Source: Candidatus Melainabacteria bacterium (GTDB taxonomy: Bacteria > Cyanobacteriota > Vampirovibrionia > Obscuribacterales > Obscuribacteraceae). From it: 64,000 nucleotides of DNA. Shown piece by piece: positions 1-8,326 of this stretch. Each line of letters opens with the position of its first letter. Positions within the stretch are counted from its first letter, which is position 1. The notes beneath the pieces are model-generated. The model did no database searches and had not been told where the DNA came from. It worked only from the letters and a program-made list of their open reading frames with translations. The translations under genes were made by a program, and so were the position numbers. The stretch covers positions 1-64,000 of the forward strand of contig JAFKGK010000014.1 in NCBI GenBank assembly GCA_017307165.1. The letters run 5' to 3'.

Positions 1-88
1 CGCCCAAGCGTCCTGGTCAATCATTTTTGCCGTGTTTTTTCTAGACCCCCTTCCTTGGGGCCCTTCCATTATCGGCGTGAATGTAAAA

Positions 89-152
89 CTGCTCAAATTT
101 GGATTGCCATTCACCAAAAATCTGCTCAGTTTTAGATTGCCATAATCACACC
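89..152 (+). repeat. Tandem-like insertion-sequence end repeats
   Basis: Two similar copies of about 27-31 bp lie head to tail at 89-115 and 122-152. Both begin CTGCTCA and share GATTGCCAT; the bases between differ (AATTTG against GTTTTA). Multiple end repeats of this kind are known from some DDE-transposase insertion sequences. They sit directly against the transposase remnant, so I read them as its left end. No matching right end was recognised after the gene. Confidence 0.45.
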
Positions 153-1352
153 AAAGCAGGAAGCCTATTAAAGTCAAAGATAAAAGTGCGGACTTTCGCC
201 GATTGGAATGATGCGACACCGGGATTCTTTGAAGCGGACCTGGTTGCTCACTGCGGAGACGCAGCCGAAGGAAGCTTTCTGAACACTTTTGTTTTAACTG
301 ATATCGCAACTGGCTGGACAGAGTTCGTGCCGTTAATTCGCAAGGGTGAAGCCGACGTAATGGCTTCGTTGGAGCATTTGCGCACATGCATGCCAGTTCC
401 GTTGCTTGGACTAGATACAGACAACGGCAGCGAATTCATAAATTACGCATTGCTCAATTTCTGCGAGAAAAACAAGATTACTTTCACTCGCTCTCGAGCA
501 TACAAGAAGAATGATCAAGCCCATGTCGAACAAAAGAACGGAAATATAATTCGGCGGATGGTTGGATTTGATCGTTTTGAAGGCGACGACGCCGCCAGCG
601 CAATGCTGTCTTTGTATCAAGTACTTCGGCTGTACGTGAATTTTTTCCAGCCGTCGCTGAAGCTGGTTTCCAAATCGCGTGAGGGGAGCCGAGTTGTTAA
701 AGCCTACGATAAAGCTCAAACGCCATATCAAAGAATACTTGCGAGCAATCATGTTTCAAAACAGAAGAAACTAGCCATTGAGTCACTGTATCTAAATCTT
801 GACCCAATGCTTCTGTACAGAGAAATCGGCCACAGACAAAACAAACTGTGGAGCTATTCATGGATTCCAGAGATCAAAAACATTGGTATAGAATTGGCAC
901 CACTGCCGATACCTGTCATTACGAAGCCTGCTCCAGCTCATGCTGAACTGTTCCTAAAGACGCTGAAGGACGCAGCACCTAAGCGACAGTACAAGCGGTC
1001 AACAAAACCAAGAGTGCCATGCACTTGGCGAACGAGAAAAGATCCATTTCAGGAAATGAACGACGATATCGAACTTCTTCTGCGCTTGAATCCAAGGCAG
1101 ACCTCAAGACAACTGTTTGAAGAGCTTTGCAGACGATTTCCTGATAAATTAGCTGCTAGTCAGTATCGAACACTTCAAAGACGGTTAAAAGCATGGAGAA
1201 AAAGACTGGCACCAGATTCTGCAAGAATATCAATCTACACAGATAGTGCAATTCAAAGTGAGTTAGATCAATTGATTCTACGTGCCTTAGAGCAGCATCC
1301 AAATATTCTTTTCAAAAGGACGAATATTAATGAGGCAACTGGCATGTCATAG
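99..1352 (+). pseudogene. 5'-truncated rve/DDE transposase (integrase catalytic domain)
   Basis: The product resembles the IS481-like group of transposases with an integrase (rve) core. The acidic triad is visible: an Asp in FEADLVAHCG, an Asp in GLDTDNGSEF and a Glu in HVEQKN. A basic C-terminal region ends in an LQRRLKAWRK helix typical of the family. Relatives carry about 100 or more N-terminal residues with a helix-turn-helix. Here the first 20 or so codons, up to about 152, are simply insertion-end sequence, and recognisable transposase begins at about 160. The copy therefore seems to have lost its DNA-binding domain by an internal deletion. The catalytic residues are intact, but transposition by this copy is unlikely without help in trans. 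Confidence 0.7.
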
Positions 1353-1447
1353 GTTAGATTTTTAAATGAGGCAATACGAAACGCAATTTTAGTTGACGTT
1401 ATTCAACATCTAGTTTTCTTTCGTGTGACATTGATTCTCCTTGTGTA

Positions 1448-1617
1448 GCACCAATTTTGGTGCGAGAAAATTCGATCAGGAAATGTCAAACCCTGATCGG
1501 AAAAGTTGAAGAAGTAAAAAAGTTTTGCAGGAAGAACCAGAAATGTTCTTCAAATCTGGTCAAACAATAAAGCCCGAGGCGCGTGAATCTTCAGCTTGCC
1601 TCGGGTTAGATTGGTGC
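1448..1617. ncRNA. Candidate structured RNA element beside a TIR gene
   Basis: This non-coding stretch between the transposase remnant and the TIR gene can fold into a closed multibranch structure. GCACCAAT at 1448-1455 is perfectly complementary to ATTGGTGC at 1610-1617. Inside it are three perfect hairpins: CGATCAGG/CCTGATCG (1473-1480/1492-1499), GAAGAAC/GTTCTTC (1531-1537/1545-1551) and CCCGAGGC/GCCTCGGG (1573-1580/1598-1605). A fourth, alternative hairpin, GCACCA/TGGTGC, forms at 1448-1463 and would compete with the closing helix. No T-run follows the last stem, so a simple terminator is not favoured. Orientation is unknown and no known RNA family was recognised. Confidence 0.4.
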
Positions 1618-1643
1618 GTCGAGCACCATATTTCTATCGTACC

Positions 1644-1668
1644 GCCGCTTTCGAAAATCGGAACATAG
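1644..1668. repeat. Direct repeat, copy 1 (flanks TIR gene)
   Basis: GCCGCTTTCGAAAATCG (17 bp) is identical to 2932-2948, and a CATAG follows three bases later in both copies. The stretch just upstream is also loosely alike (GGTGCGTCGAGCACC here, GGTCGTCTCGAGCATCC there). The two copies bracket the TIR gene at a distance of 1288 bp. The role is unknown; it could be an ancient duplication, an insertion footprint or a shared regulatory site. Confidence 0.6.
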
Positions 1669-1833
1669 GGTAAATCCTAGGGATTCGAGTTAGATTGACG
1701 CCAAATCATTCTGCTCATTCTATTGTTGTTCTTTTGTCGCTCTTTCCGATGAGCAGCCATGCTTGAGATAAAAACTGTAGGCGTTCGGCGCAACCATCTT
1801 TTCTCGACATCGAATTCTGGTGTACCTTTGGTC

Positions 1834-2865
1834 TTATGTCAAATGCTTATCCCAATACTCTTTGTTACGTAGAGAGAGCGGATACTCGTTCTCGTCCTCG
1901 AATTGTTCGACAAGGTCGCTCGCCTCTTCGCTCTCGAGAAAGTCGTGCAACTCGTCAATCTTATTAATGGCATTTCTGACTTTCGGGTGCTTCCGGTTCG
2001 GCGAAACACGGTTCTCCCAGACCTCCAACATCTGGTCTTTCTCGGCTGAATCGATTTTGTCCCAAATGTCGTCGCCTTCTACGTTTTGGCTAGGATGCCA
2101 TTCCAAACCGTTGTGACTATGGTAGAGTGCATCCACAACACATGAGGGAAGCTTGTCCGTGAGCTTTTGCACTTCCGCCACAAGTGCGTCATACACGTCC
2201 GAGCTTTCATCAAATTCTCGGTCGACAGCCGAAACCTCTGCTTTATTCTTGAGTTTCTTTAGTTCAGCTGCATACTCATTCAGGCGCTTGATTTCCTTCT
2301 CTTTCTCTTGAATGACATCTTGCGCCTCGGTGTGCATTGCCTCCAGTTCTCTGAATTTAGCGGCCGGAACATTGGAAGCTCCCAATAGTTGAGTCGATAT
2401 TGATTCGTCAAACTTCTTTATGAATTCGTCTCTTTTTACGTTCCATCGTTGCACCTTTGGATTGCCTATTTTGTCCTCCACGAGCGCGTCACGCAGCATG
2501 TCCAAATCAGAGGCGTCATTGATTTTGGCAGCCTGCATGTTCGCCAATACAGCTTTTAAATCTCTGTATGTTAAGGGCGGGACTAGCATTGGGAAAAAGT
2601 TCGGCTCCAGCACCCAAGACGCGCCTAGCTCGCACATGCAGAAGTAACTTTCATAGTATAGCGGTGTGAGAAGGGCAATGACGAACCTCGCATTTTTGAT
2701 CTTTTCTTTGATAAAAGCTTCAAATGTTTTTCCCTTCGGAATGCCCAATCCCTTGAGCGATGTACAAAATATTTGATCTTGGTGAATGCTTAGACCGGTT
2801 TGCAGCAGATCGACAAAAGCGTCGGCCAATGGCTTGTCTTGTTCATTGTGACTGATGAAGATCAT
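1834..2865 (-). CDS. TIR-domain protein with coiled coil, candidate defence effector
   Basis: The 343-residue product starts with a TIR fold (about residues 1-130): MIFISH forms strand A, and the CMCEL motif places the expected catalytic Glu at E79, as in TIR domains that cleave NAD+. A charged coiled coil follows at about 170-212, then an acidic helical C-terminal domain I do not recognise. No signal peptide or membrane segment is seen. Bacterial TIR proteins of this size often act as NAD+-depleting effectors of anti-phage systems, but no partner sensor gene (Thoeris ThsA, Argonaute, reverse transcriptase) is intact next to it. Neighbours are a structured non-coding stretch downstream and mobile-element debris upstream. 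The start codon has no clear Shine-Dalgarno sequence. The TIR assignment is firm; NADase activity and a defence role are inference. Confidence 0.8.
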   Translation of the reverse strand: MIFISHNEQDKPLADAFVDLLQTGLSIHQDQIFCTSLKGLGIPKGKTFEAFIKEKIKNARFVIALLTPLYYESYFCMCELGASWVLEPNFFPMLVPPLTYRDLKAVLANMQAAKINDASDLDMLRDALVEDKIGNPKVQRWNVKRDEFIKKFDESISTQLLGASNVPAAKFRELEAMHTEAQDVIQEKEKEIKRLNEYAAELKKLKNKAEVSAVDREFDESSDVYDALVAEVQKLTDKLPSCVVDALYHSHNGLEWHPSQNVEGDDIWDKIDSAEKDQMLEVWENRVSPNRKHPKVRNAINKIDELHDFLESEEASDLVEQFEDENEYPLSLRNKEYWDKHLT

Positions 2866-2931
2866 GGTGACTATTCCATTATCGAGTCTGGGAGTTCATT
2901 AGCATACCAAGGTCGTCTCGAGCATCCAACT

Positions 2932-2956
2932 GCCGCTTTCGAAAATCGCATCATAG
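2932..2956. repeat. Direct repeat, copy 2 (flanks TIR gene)
   Basis: Second copy of the 17-bp sequence found at 1644-1660, again followed by a CATAG. It lies just upstream of the TIR start codon, within the otherwise empty 242-bp gap 2866-3107. No other feature was seen in that gap. Confidence 0.6.
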
Positions 2957-3107
2957 CAACCCTAGAACGATTCTTTAACGACGATCGCAGGTTGACAACC
3001 TTCCCAACGATTGGCATGTGAATGTAGAGAGTCTTCACAGGCTTGGAAAAAGCTTGTGAGAGCACTTTGGCGTAGGAATTCAGTTATTCAGAGAACGACG
3101 ACACCTT

Positions 3108-3797
3108 CTAGCCCCACTTATCACTCGCACCAGGGAATGACTTATGATCAATGATAAAGAGGGCATCTTGAGTTTCTAATAGCAAGTCGATAACTCCATG
3201 CACCCGCTGATGCTCCACACGCCAGGTGATGGGGCACTCCCGATACCAAGCGCAATCGCCGATATTATCGTCCACGAATTTGAACAACCTACTGCTCACT
3301 TCAACCATCGATTCGGCAGAGATTTGAAAGACCGACCATAAGTGTCGGCGCACGTCACGAAGGTAGCGAAACTTCTCTCCGTTGCCGAGGAAGACGTATT
3401 CGTTTTGTCGATTGGTCCATCGGTGCTTGAGAACTGCTAAAAGGAAATCCGTGAGCGGCGGCATGTGCGGCTCGCGGTTTTTGGGGTCCGGTATCAGGAG
3501 CGTTGCTCCTCTGAGATCAACATTTTCCCAAAGCATCTCCAAATGCTTATCCTGTGACAGTGAGTAGGCACGATATATCTGCCGGAAATAACTCTTGTAA
3601 TGTGCTTCCCGATTGGTCAATGTCCACAACCAAGCGCGCTCGAGGTTTTCACGAGAGAATGCAAGGTTAAGGTCGGTGGTCGTTGAGCTGCACCTTTTCA
3701 AAGCTGGCAACTTCGTATACCGTGGTCCGGGGCATTTCCCTATGCAGCCACAATTCAAAGATGCATTGGTCCTTTCAAAGTTTTCATCTTGCCTCAT
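3108..3797 (-). pseudogene. Mosaic ORF: RT, tyrosine recombinase and RecB-type nuclease fragments
   Basis: This 229-codon open frame joins pieces of three unrelated families. Residues about 43-88 (FSRENLERAW, YKSYFRQIYRAY) match the N-terminal region of RNA-directed DNA polymerases. Residues about 88-160 (LWENVDL, PDPKNREPHM, NEYVF) match the start of the catalytic domain of P4-type tyrosine recombinases and stop before the catalytic His/Arg/Tyr part. Residues about 162-229 (GVIDLLLE, FIIDHKS) match the C-terminal PD-(D/E)XK nuclease of RecB/AddA-type helicases, with D204, D217 and K219. The stop falls right after the nuclease motif. No piece is a complete domain, so I call it gene debris that happens to be in frame. 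A recently assembled chimeric gene is possible but less likely. Confidence 0.6.
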
Positions 3798-3904
3798 CGA
3801 AAATTAAAACTAATCCATTGCCTCGCTACTTTATAAAAACGAAGGTTATGACAAAACAGAAGAAACTCACTTAGCGTTTTAAATCACAAGCCGAGACGAC
3901 CTCA

Positions 3905-4801
3905 CTAACGAGGCGCAGCTGCGTTTTGCCTTAAAAACTCGAAAACATCGGACATACTGTTGCGCTTTGCAAAAACTTCTTGCACTGCTTCAATTGGGAT
4001 TTGAGTGTCCGACTTAATTCGATCTCTTGGGAGCAGCTTCCATCGAAGATACCTGTCGACCACTGGAATTTCTTGATTGTTTTCATATTCAACAACCTCT
4101 TGCAGTACGACATCAACGGGCATAAAGAAAACTAACACACAAGAAATAAAATCTTGATGGAACAGTAATATCTTCTGGTAACATTCGTTGATATACTCGA
4201 CTGGGGCTCTACCTTTGAAGAATGGCGGGTTAAACTCTTGCAGATTCTGCGCATTAAACACAAAGAAATAATCATCGAGAGTTTTTGCATGATTTAATTC
4301 GTCTCGGTGTCCGATTATTTCGTCAAAACAAGCGGTAAAACTTTTAAGCAGTTTAATGAGACGATCAGCTGCGCGAATATTAGCTGTTTTTGATCTCTTA
4401 TAACATTCCAATCCCTTAATCAAATCCTTTCCCCTATTAGAGAAAGTACGAATTCCGACTTGCATATTGGGAATTACTCGGAGAGATTTAACAAGAATAT
4501 CCAATGAACTCTTAATTTGGAACAAAAAACCTTGCAACTCACATAGCAATTCCAGTTCCGTGCGAGCAACATTCGGATCCCTCGTCGCAAGAGCATGAGC
4601 GATTTGCAATCTTTCGATTTCAATTCTCACATAGTTCTCTCGATGATAGTTCACGCAATGCAGCTTTTGCATCACAGATATCAAGGAGGGCATGAAAATA
4701 TTTTTCTCGTCTTCTGTCAGGCGCGCACCATCGCTAAGCTCAAAATACTGACTAAAAATTCTTCCTGTAATTTCCGGATTTTCCCCTACTCTCAAAATCA
4801 T
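3905..4801 (-). CDS. HEPN-like protein, hypothetical
   Basis: The product (298 residues) is mostly helical, soluble, and has no signal peptide. The central part carries R166-D-E-L-N-H171, which fits the RX4-6H signature of HEPN ribonucleases. It is preceded by a long amphipathic helix (FLFQIKSSLDILVKSL, about 93-108), as in HEPN bundles. HEPN domains commonly act as toxins or RNA-cleaving effectors. The gene stands alone; no obvious antitoxin or nucleotidyltransferase gene adjoins it, and the upstream gene is an exported protein on the same strand. The ribosome-binding site is weak. I do not recognise the whole family; the HEPN call rests on the motif and helical pattern only. Confidence 0.45.
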   Translation of the reverse strand: MILRVGENPEITGRIFSQYFELSDGARLTEDEKNIFMPSLISVMQKLHCVNYHRENYVRIEIERLQIAHALATRDPNVARTELELLCELQGFLFQIKSSLDILVKSLRVIPNMQVGIRTFSNRGKDLIKGLECYKRSKTANIRAADRLIKLLKSFTACFDEIIGHRDELNHAKTLDDYFFVFNAQNLQEFNPPFFKGRAPVEYINECYQKILLFHQDFISCVLVFFMPVDVVLQEVVEYENNQEIPVVDRYLRWKLLPRDRIKSDTQIPIEAVQEVFAKRNSMSDVFEFLRQNAAAPR

Positions 4802-4843
4802 AATTCAATAAGCTCCAAACTTCCTAATCCTAAAACTTCCCAC

Positions 4844-5647
4844 CTACCTCAACAACGCATCCAAACTCCTCGCATCCAGCGGTACCAGGCTCGTCAGGCC
4901 TTTCTCCCTCAAAAAATCTGCAAACAGCTTACTCATTTTGACACCATCAACTTGCTCGCCAGCACGATTTAAAAATGGCGCCACTCTAGTCTCATAAGAC
5001 TCATTTGTGACGAGACACAATGGACTGCCCTTCCAATCAAACGACTTGTGCGTACTCGTAGACTTGTAAATCGTCGGCGATTGATACTGATGAAAAACAA
5101 CCGTCTCTCTTTGCTGCGTGCTGATGATCTTGCCGGTAGCGTTATCAACCATGATTACAAGGCTCTTGTCGCTTGTGGTGCAAGTCTTATCCGAAAACTG
5201 CACCACTGCAAAATCACTCAGGAGGCTATAGCCACAGTGGTCGGCGTATTCAGTCTTGCTCCAATAATTGACGTGGCTTAGATTCCAGATCTGCCCGCCC
5301 CGATCCAAAATATCGCCAAATCTTCCGACTGACCTGGCAATGTAATCTTCACCGAGGTCAACATTGGAGGTGCCCTGATAGTTCAAAAGTGAGGTCATTC
5401 GGGCTTTCTCGCTTTTCCAAAGGCCTGCCATCCAGGTCGGAATCTTGTAAAAAGTCACGGCCCCTTTAGAACTTTCCGTCACCGCAACATCAAAAATCTC
5501 ACCAGGTGCAAATGATTTGTCCAATGATGGCAACGATTCGTCTAGCTGGACGTTGCCCTGGAGAGTTTCAGCATAGGCTGGCACCGTCGACGCAAAACTT
5601 GCAGACAAGCAAACCAGACCAGAAATAACCCACTTGAGGGTAACCAT
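4844..5647 (-). CDS. Secreted protein, paralogue of the gene at 6768-7571
   Basis: The 267-residue product has a clear signal peptide (hydrophobic core about 5-20, cleavage near AYA-ET). The family is not one I can name. It shares a scattered pattern with the exported protein encoded at 6768-7571, also 267 residues: an IPxWxAGxW motif near residues 65-80, an FDxxGxPL stretch around 200-210 and a C-terminal FLxxxGLxxL-like segment. Its ATG directly abuts the TAG stop of the TPR gene upstream, which suggests translational coupling. It is the last gene of a five-gene operon of exported proteins (9441 to 4844). Confidence 0.6.
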   Translation of the reverse strand: MVTLKWVISGLVCLSASFASTVPAYAETLQGNVQLDESLPSLDKSFAPGEIFDVAVTESSKGAVTFYKIPTWMAGLWKSEKARMTSLLNYQGTSNVDLGEDYIARSVGRFGDILDRGGQIWNLSHVNYWSKTEYADHCGYSLLSDFAVVQFSDKTCTTSDKSLVIMVDNATGKIISTQQRETVVFHQYQSPTIYKSTSTHKSFDWKGSPLCLVTNESYETRVAPFLNRAGEQVDGVKMSKLFADFLREKGLTSLVPLDARSLDALLR

Positions 5648-6778
5648 CTACATCAGCCCCGCTCTCGATGCCGCAGCCCTGGCCTTTTGCTTTAAAGCAG
5701 CCAATTGCGCAGCAGTCACGCCCTTTTTATTTTTGGCTGCCAAAAATGTTTGAACGGCCATCTCAGCCGCATTTGCCGCTATCAGAGCATGACTCTGCTT
5801 AAACGCCGCAAAATCCGACCTATGCGCCGAGTCCACAGCAAAAATATCGTAAGCGCTGGCAAACTCCGCACAACTCGCTTTCCAGTCCCTCAACGCCGGT
5901 CCCCAATGAATAATCGACAAATCGGCATAACACTTACCCGCCAGCCGACTCTTGCCCAGCTTATTGGCCCCCAACACGCTCAGCGCCCGCTTATAGCAAT
6001 CCACAGCCTCACGCAATTTCCCCTCCCGCGCACCTTGATCATCATGACCAGCCGCCGAGGTCTTCATCACCATCCCCAGGTTATACAGCGTGATCGCCAG
6101 CTCCGCCGACGTCTTGCCCAGCGCCGCCTCCTTGATGGCCAGCGCCTTGCGCATTAACGCCTCCGCCTCATCCAACCGCGCATTGTATTTCTCATAAAGC
6201 AGCGCCAGCGCCTCCATCGAGTTGGCCACCTCGACCGAGCCCGCACCCACCGCCGTCTCCTTGATCTCGAGCGCTAACCGCAGGTAGTGCACGGCGATCC
6301 ATTGCATTTTCATGCGGCTTTCGGCAGAGCCAGCCATCGGCTTGCTGCGATTGATCAGCTTGCGCCCCTGCAGCTCCAGGTCGGTCTCATCCACATTGAC
6401 CTTGTCGTGGCCAAACTCCTCAGGATCACCAAAATCCCTCAACCGCGACTGCAAAAACTTGACCGTCAAGTCATCATCCTTGATATCGGTGTAGCTGCCG
6501 TTGACGTCGGCCAGCTTGCTGTAGGCCTGGGCGGCATTGTGATAGATGGCAGCAACGTAGAGCTTGTTGTTGTATGTGTTTTCGGCATCGCGCGCGGCCT
6601 TGTTAAATAGCCTCGCCGCCGCCGCATAATCCCCGCGGTCATAGCTGCGCTTGCCTTGTTGCAGGTAGGCTTCGGCGATCGCATCAATGGCGCTCGTAGG
6701 CAGCACCGCGCACGATATCGACACCGCCGCTAGCATCACAGCACAAAAGGCTCGCCATCCACGCGCACTACTTGGCAT
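5648..6778 (-). CDS. Exported TPR protein
   Basis: The product (376 residues) begins with a signal peptide (hydrophobic core about 10-30, possible cleavage near TSA-ID). TPR-like units follow: QQGKRSYDRGDYAAAARLFNKA (about 40-60, written here as a motif span), paired helices around 160-235 containing EALALLYEKYNARLDEAE, and SAELAITLYNLGMV around 225-245. The rest is Ala-rich helix. TPRs mediate protein binding, so it is probably a periplasmic or surface scaffold. The start overlaps the stop of the upstream gene by 11 bp and the stop abuts the next start codon. It sits between two paralogous secreted proteins, suggesting the three work together. Confidence 0.65.
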   Translation of the reverse strand: MPSSARGWRAFCAVMLAAVSISCAVLPTSAIDAIAEAYLQQGKRSYDRGDYAAAARLFNKAARDAENTYNNKLYVAAIYHNAAQAYSKLADVNGSYTDIKDDDLTVKFLQSRLRDFGDPEEFGHDKVNVDETDLELQGRKLINRSKPMAGSAESRMKMQWIAVHYLRLALEIKETAVGAGSVEVANSMEALALLYEKYNARLDEAEALMRKALAIKEAALGKTSAELAITLYNLGMVMKTSAAGHDDQGAREGKLREAVDCYKRALSVLGANKLGKSRLAGKCYADLSIIHWGPALRDWKASCAEFASAYDIFAVDSAHRSDFAAFKQSHALIAANAAEMAVQTFLAAKNKKGVTAAQLAALKQKARAAASRAGLM

Positions 6779-7571
6779 ACTTTAGATCGAGCCTCCCGGT
6801 TTTTTCGAGGTATTTTTCAAAGGCCGCACCATATTTGGAGCGCAGCCCTGCCTCATCACCTTTAAATGCCGCCAGGCGCCGATAAACGCAAGTCGTCTTT
6901 TGCCGATACAAAGGAAAACCATCACTATCAAAAGCCCGATCATCATTGCTGCTCACAAAGCGATCGTCACCCAGATAGACCAGCTGCCGTTCGACTTTGT
7001 GCGTCACCACATTTGTGATCTGGTTGGTGGCAGCATCCACGCGCACCTCTGTCGATACCGCCTTGATCGTGACCTTGTCGCCATCGGCCTGCGCAAAGTC
7101 ATTTTTGACATATGTGTAGGTGTTGATCGTCTGCTTTTTGGCGGCGCCATCGTCTCCATCGACAGTGGCTTCTTCTTTGGTGATGACGGGTTCGCCGACT
7201 TCGGTGAGGGTCCAGATGTCGCCTTTGCCGTCGGCCTGGAGGCCGTAGTTTTCGCGGGATTTGATCTGCAGGATCTGCGAGGATGAGTCGGTCGCCGCCT
7301 GCGCCTCATCGTATCTAAATGTCCTCAAGGCGCTGAGCGACATCCAGTTGCCAGCGAGCCAATTGGGGATGCGCACCCAGGTCTGGTCGCCGCTCTGCTT
7401 GACGCGCGTGTTGCTAAAGTCGCGGCCGGGCTTGGCGCCTTCGAGGAGGGGTTCGATAACTTCCTGGTGTTTGATGGTGCCTTCGAGGCTGGTGGCAGCG
7501 GAGGCTGGTGAAAGATATGGAGATGAAAGGGTGGCGCAGATGGTGGCAGCAGTGAAAATGCGATAAATCAT
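6768..7571 (-). CDS. Secreted protein, paralogue of the gene at 4844-5647
   Basis: The 267-residue product has a signal peptide (core about 5-25, cleavage near ASA-AT). The motif RIPNWLAGNW aligns with KIPTWMAGLW in its paralogue downstream, and the C-terminal part (FDxDGFPLY, then FEKYLEKTGRLDL) also aligns. No enzyme signature was seen. Its ATG overlaps the stop of the TonB-C-like gene upstream (ATGA), and its end overlaps the TPR gene by 11 bp. Function unknown; a structural or envelope role is inferred from export and operon context. Confidence 0.6.
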   Translation of the reverse strand: MIYRIFTAATICATLSSPYLSPASAATSLEGTIKHQEVIEPLLEGAKPGRDFSNTRVKQSGDQTWVRIPNWLAGNWMSLSALRTFRYDEAQAATDSSSQILQIKSRENYGLQADGKGDIWTLTEVGEPVITKEEATVDGDDGAAKKQTINTYTYVKNDFAQADGDKVTIKAVSTEVRVDAATNQITNVVTHKVERQLVYLGDDRFVSSNDDRAFDSDGFPLYRQKTTCVYRRLAAFKGDEAGLRSKYGAAFEKYLEKTGRLDLKYAK

Positions 7572-8326
7572 TTGAGGATATCCTTGAGGTTGGCGCGCGC
7601 CCAGGTCATAAAATCGTCGAGATATCTTTTTATTTGATCTTCTGAAAGATATTGCAATTTTGTCGTGGGAATAAATTTAAATTGTCTGGTGTCAGAGGCC
7701 TCGGCAATATCTCCGGGATTATCCGTGCCTCCGGCCATCTCCGGCTGTCTGCCGACAGTGTCGGGCATTTCTTCCTGCATATTGCGTGCACTTATATCTA
7801 TGCTGCCGCGCTGCGTCCGGGCATCGCCCATCTCATCGGCCACTGTCTGCCAATCGTCGCTGTCTCGCTGATACTGCTGCTGCACAGGCATCTGTGGATA
7901 ACTGCCATACGCGATGGGCGGCGCGGTGCGCGGGCGAAAGAGCGAGCCATCAAACTTTGCATGGATCAAGACGGCCTTGCCTACCGAGGGCGGCTGGCCA
8001 AAGCCGCTTGTCTGCTCCACGGCCTGGCGCGCGGCTTCGTCAAAACCCTGATTGCCGGAACTATCGTGCACCGAAACGCCGAGAAACTCACCACTCTGCG
8101 CCACCATAAAATAGACCGTCGCCGTCTTGAGGCACGGCGGGCCGCTGTAGCGACAGTTTTGAAAAAGCGTACGCTGCATCACCTGCAAATACGGCCGCAG
8201 GGTGTCAATGTCGCTGCGATTGCAATTGGTGATGTCGAGGATCACCGGGCGCTCGCGGGCGGTGGCGGGGAGCGCCAGGGTCAGGAGGAGGGCAGCGGCG
8301 AGGAGGGTGCGGGGGCGGATTACCAT
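7568..8326 (-). CDS. Exported protein with TonB C-terminal-like domain
   Basis: The frame is open upstream to 8440, but the ATG at 8326 is preferred: it overlaps the stop of the preceding gene by 7 bp and gives a proper signal peptide (MVIRPRTLLAAALLLTLA). About residues 70-130 of the resulting 252-residue protein look like a TonB-C/energy-transducer domain: a strand (ATVYFMVAQSGEFL), then VSVHDSSGNQGFDEAA, then a closing strand. A Gln-rich linker and a C-terminal helical segment follow. TonB-C domains bind outer-membrane partners, but no ExbB/ExbD genes are present, so this is probably a non-classical use of the fold. At 47314-48093 a similar domain is fused behind the cysteine motif that here belongs to the upstream gene. 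Confidence 0.6.
   Translation of the reverse strand: MVIRPRTLLAAALLLTLALPATARERPVILDITNCNRSDIDTLRPYLQVMQRTLFQNCRYSGPPCLKTATVYFMVAQSGEFLGVSVHDSSGNQGFDEAARQAVEQTSGFGQPPSVGKAVLIHAKFDGSLFRPRTAPPIAYGSYPQMPVQQQYQRDSDDWQTVADEMGDARTQRGSIDISARNMQEEMPDTVGRQPEMAGGTDNPGDIAEASDTRQFKFIPTTKLQYLSEDQIKRYLDDFMTWARANLKDILK

Noticed and set aside
1573-1605. Rho-independent terminator for the transposase gene
   Set aside because: The stem is good but no run of T follows on either strand; it fits better as part of the larger folded element.
1448-3797. A complete retron or RT-based defence system with the TIR gene as effector
   Set aside because: Only a short N-terminal RT fragment is present, in a mosaic ORF; there is no catalytic RT core, so a working system cannot be claimed.
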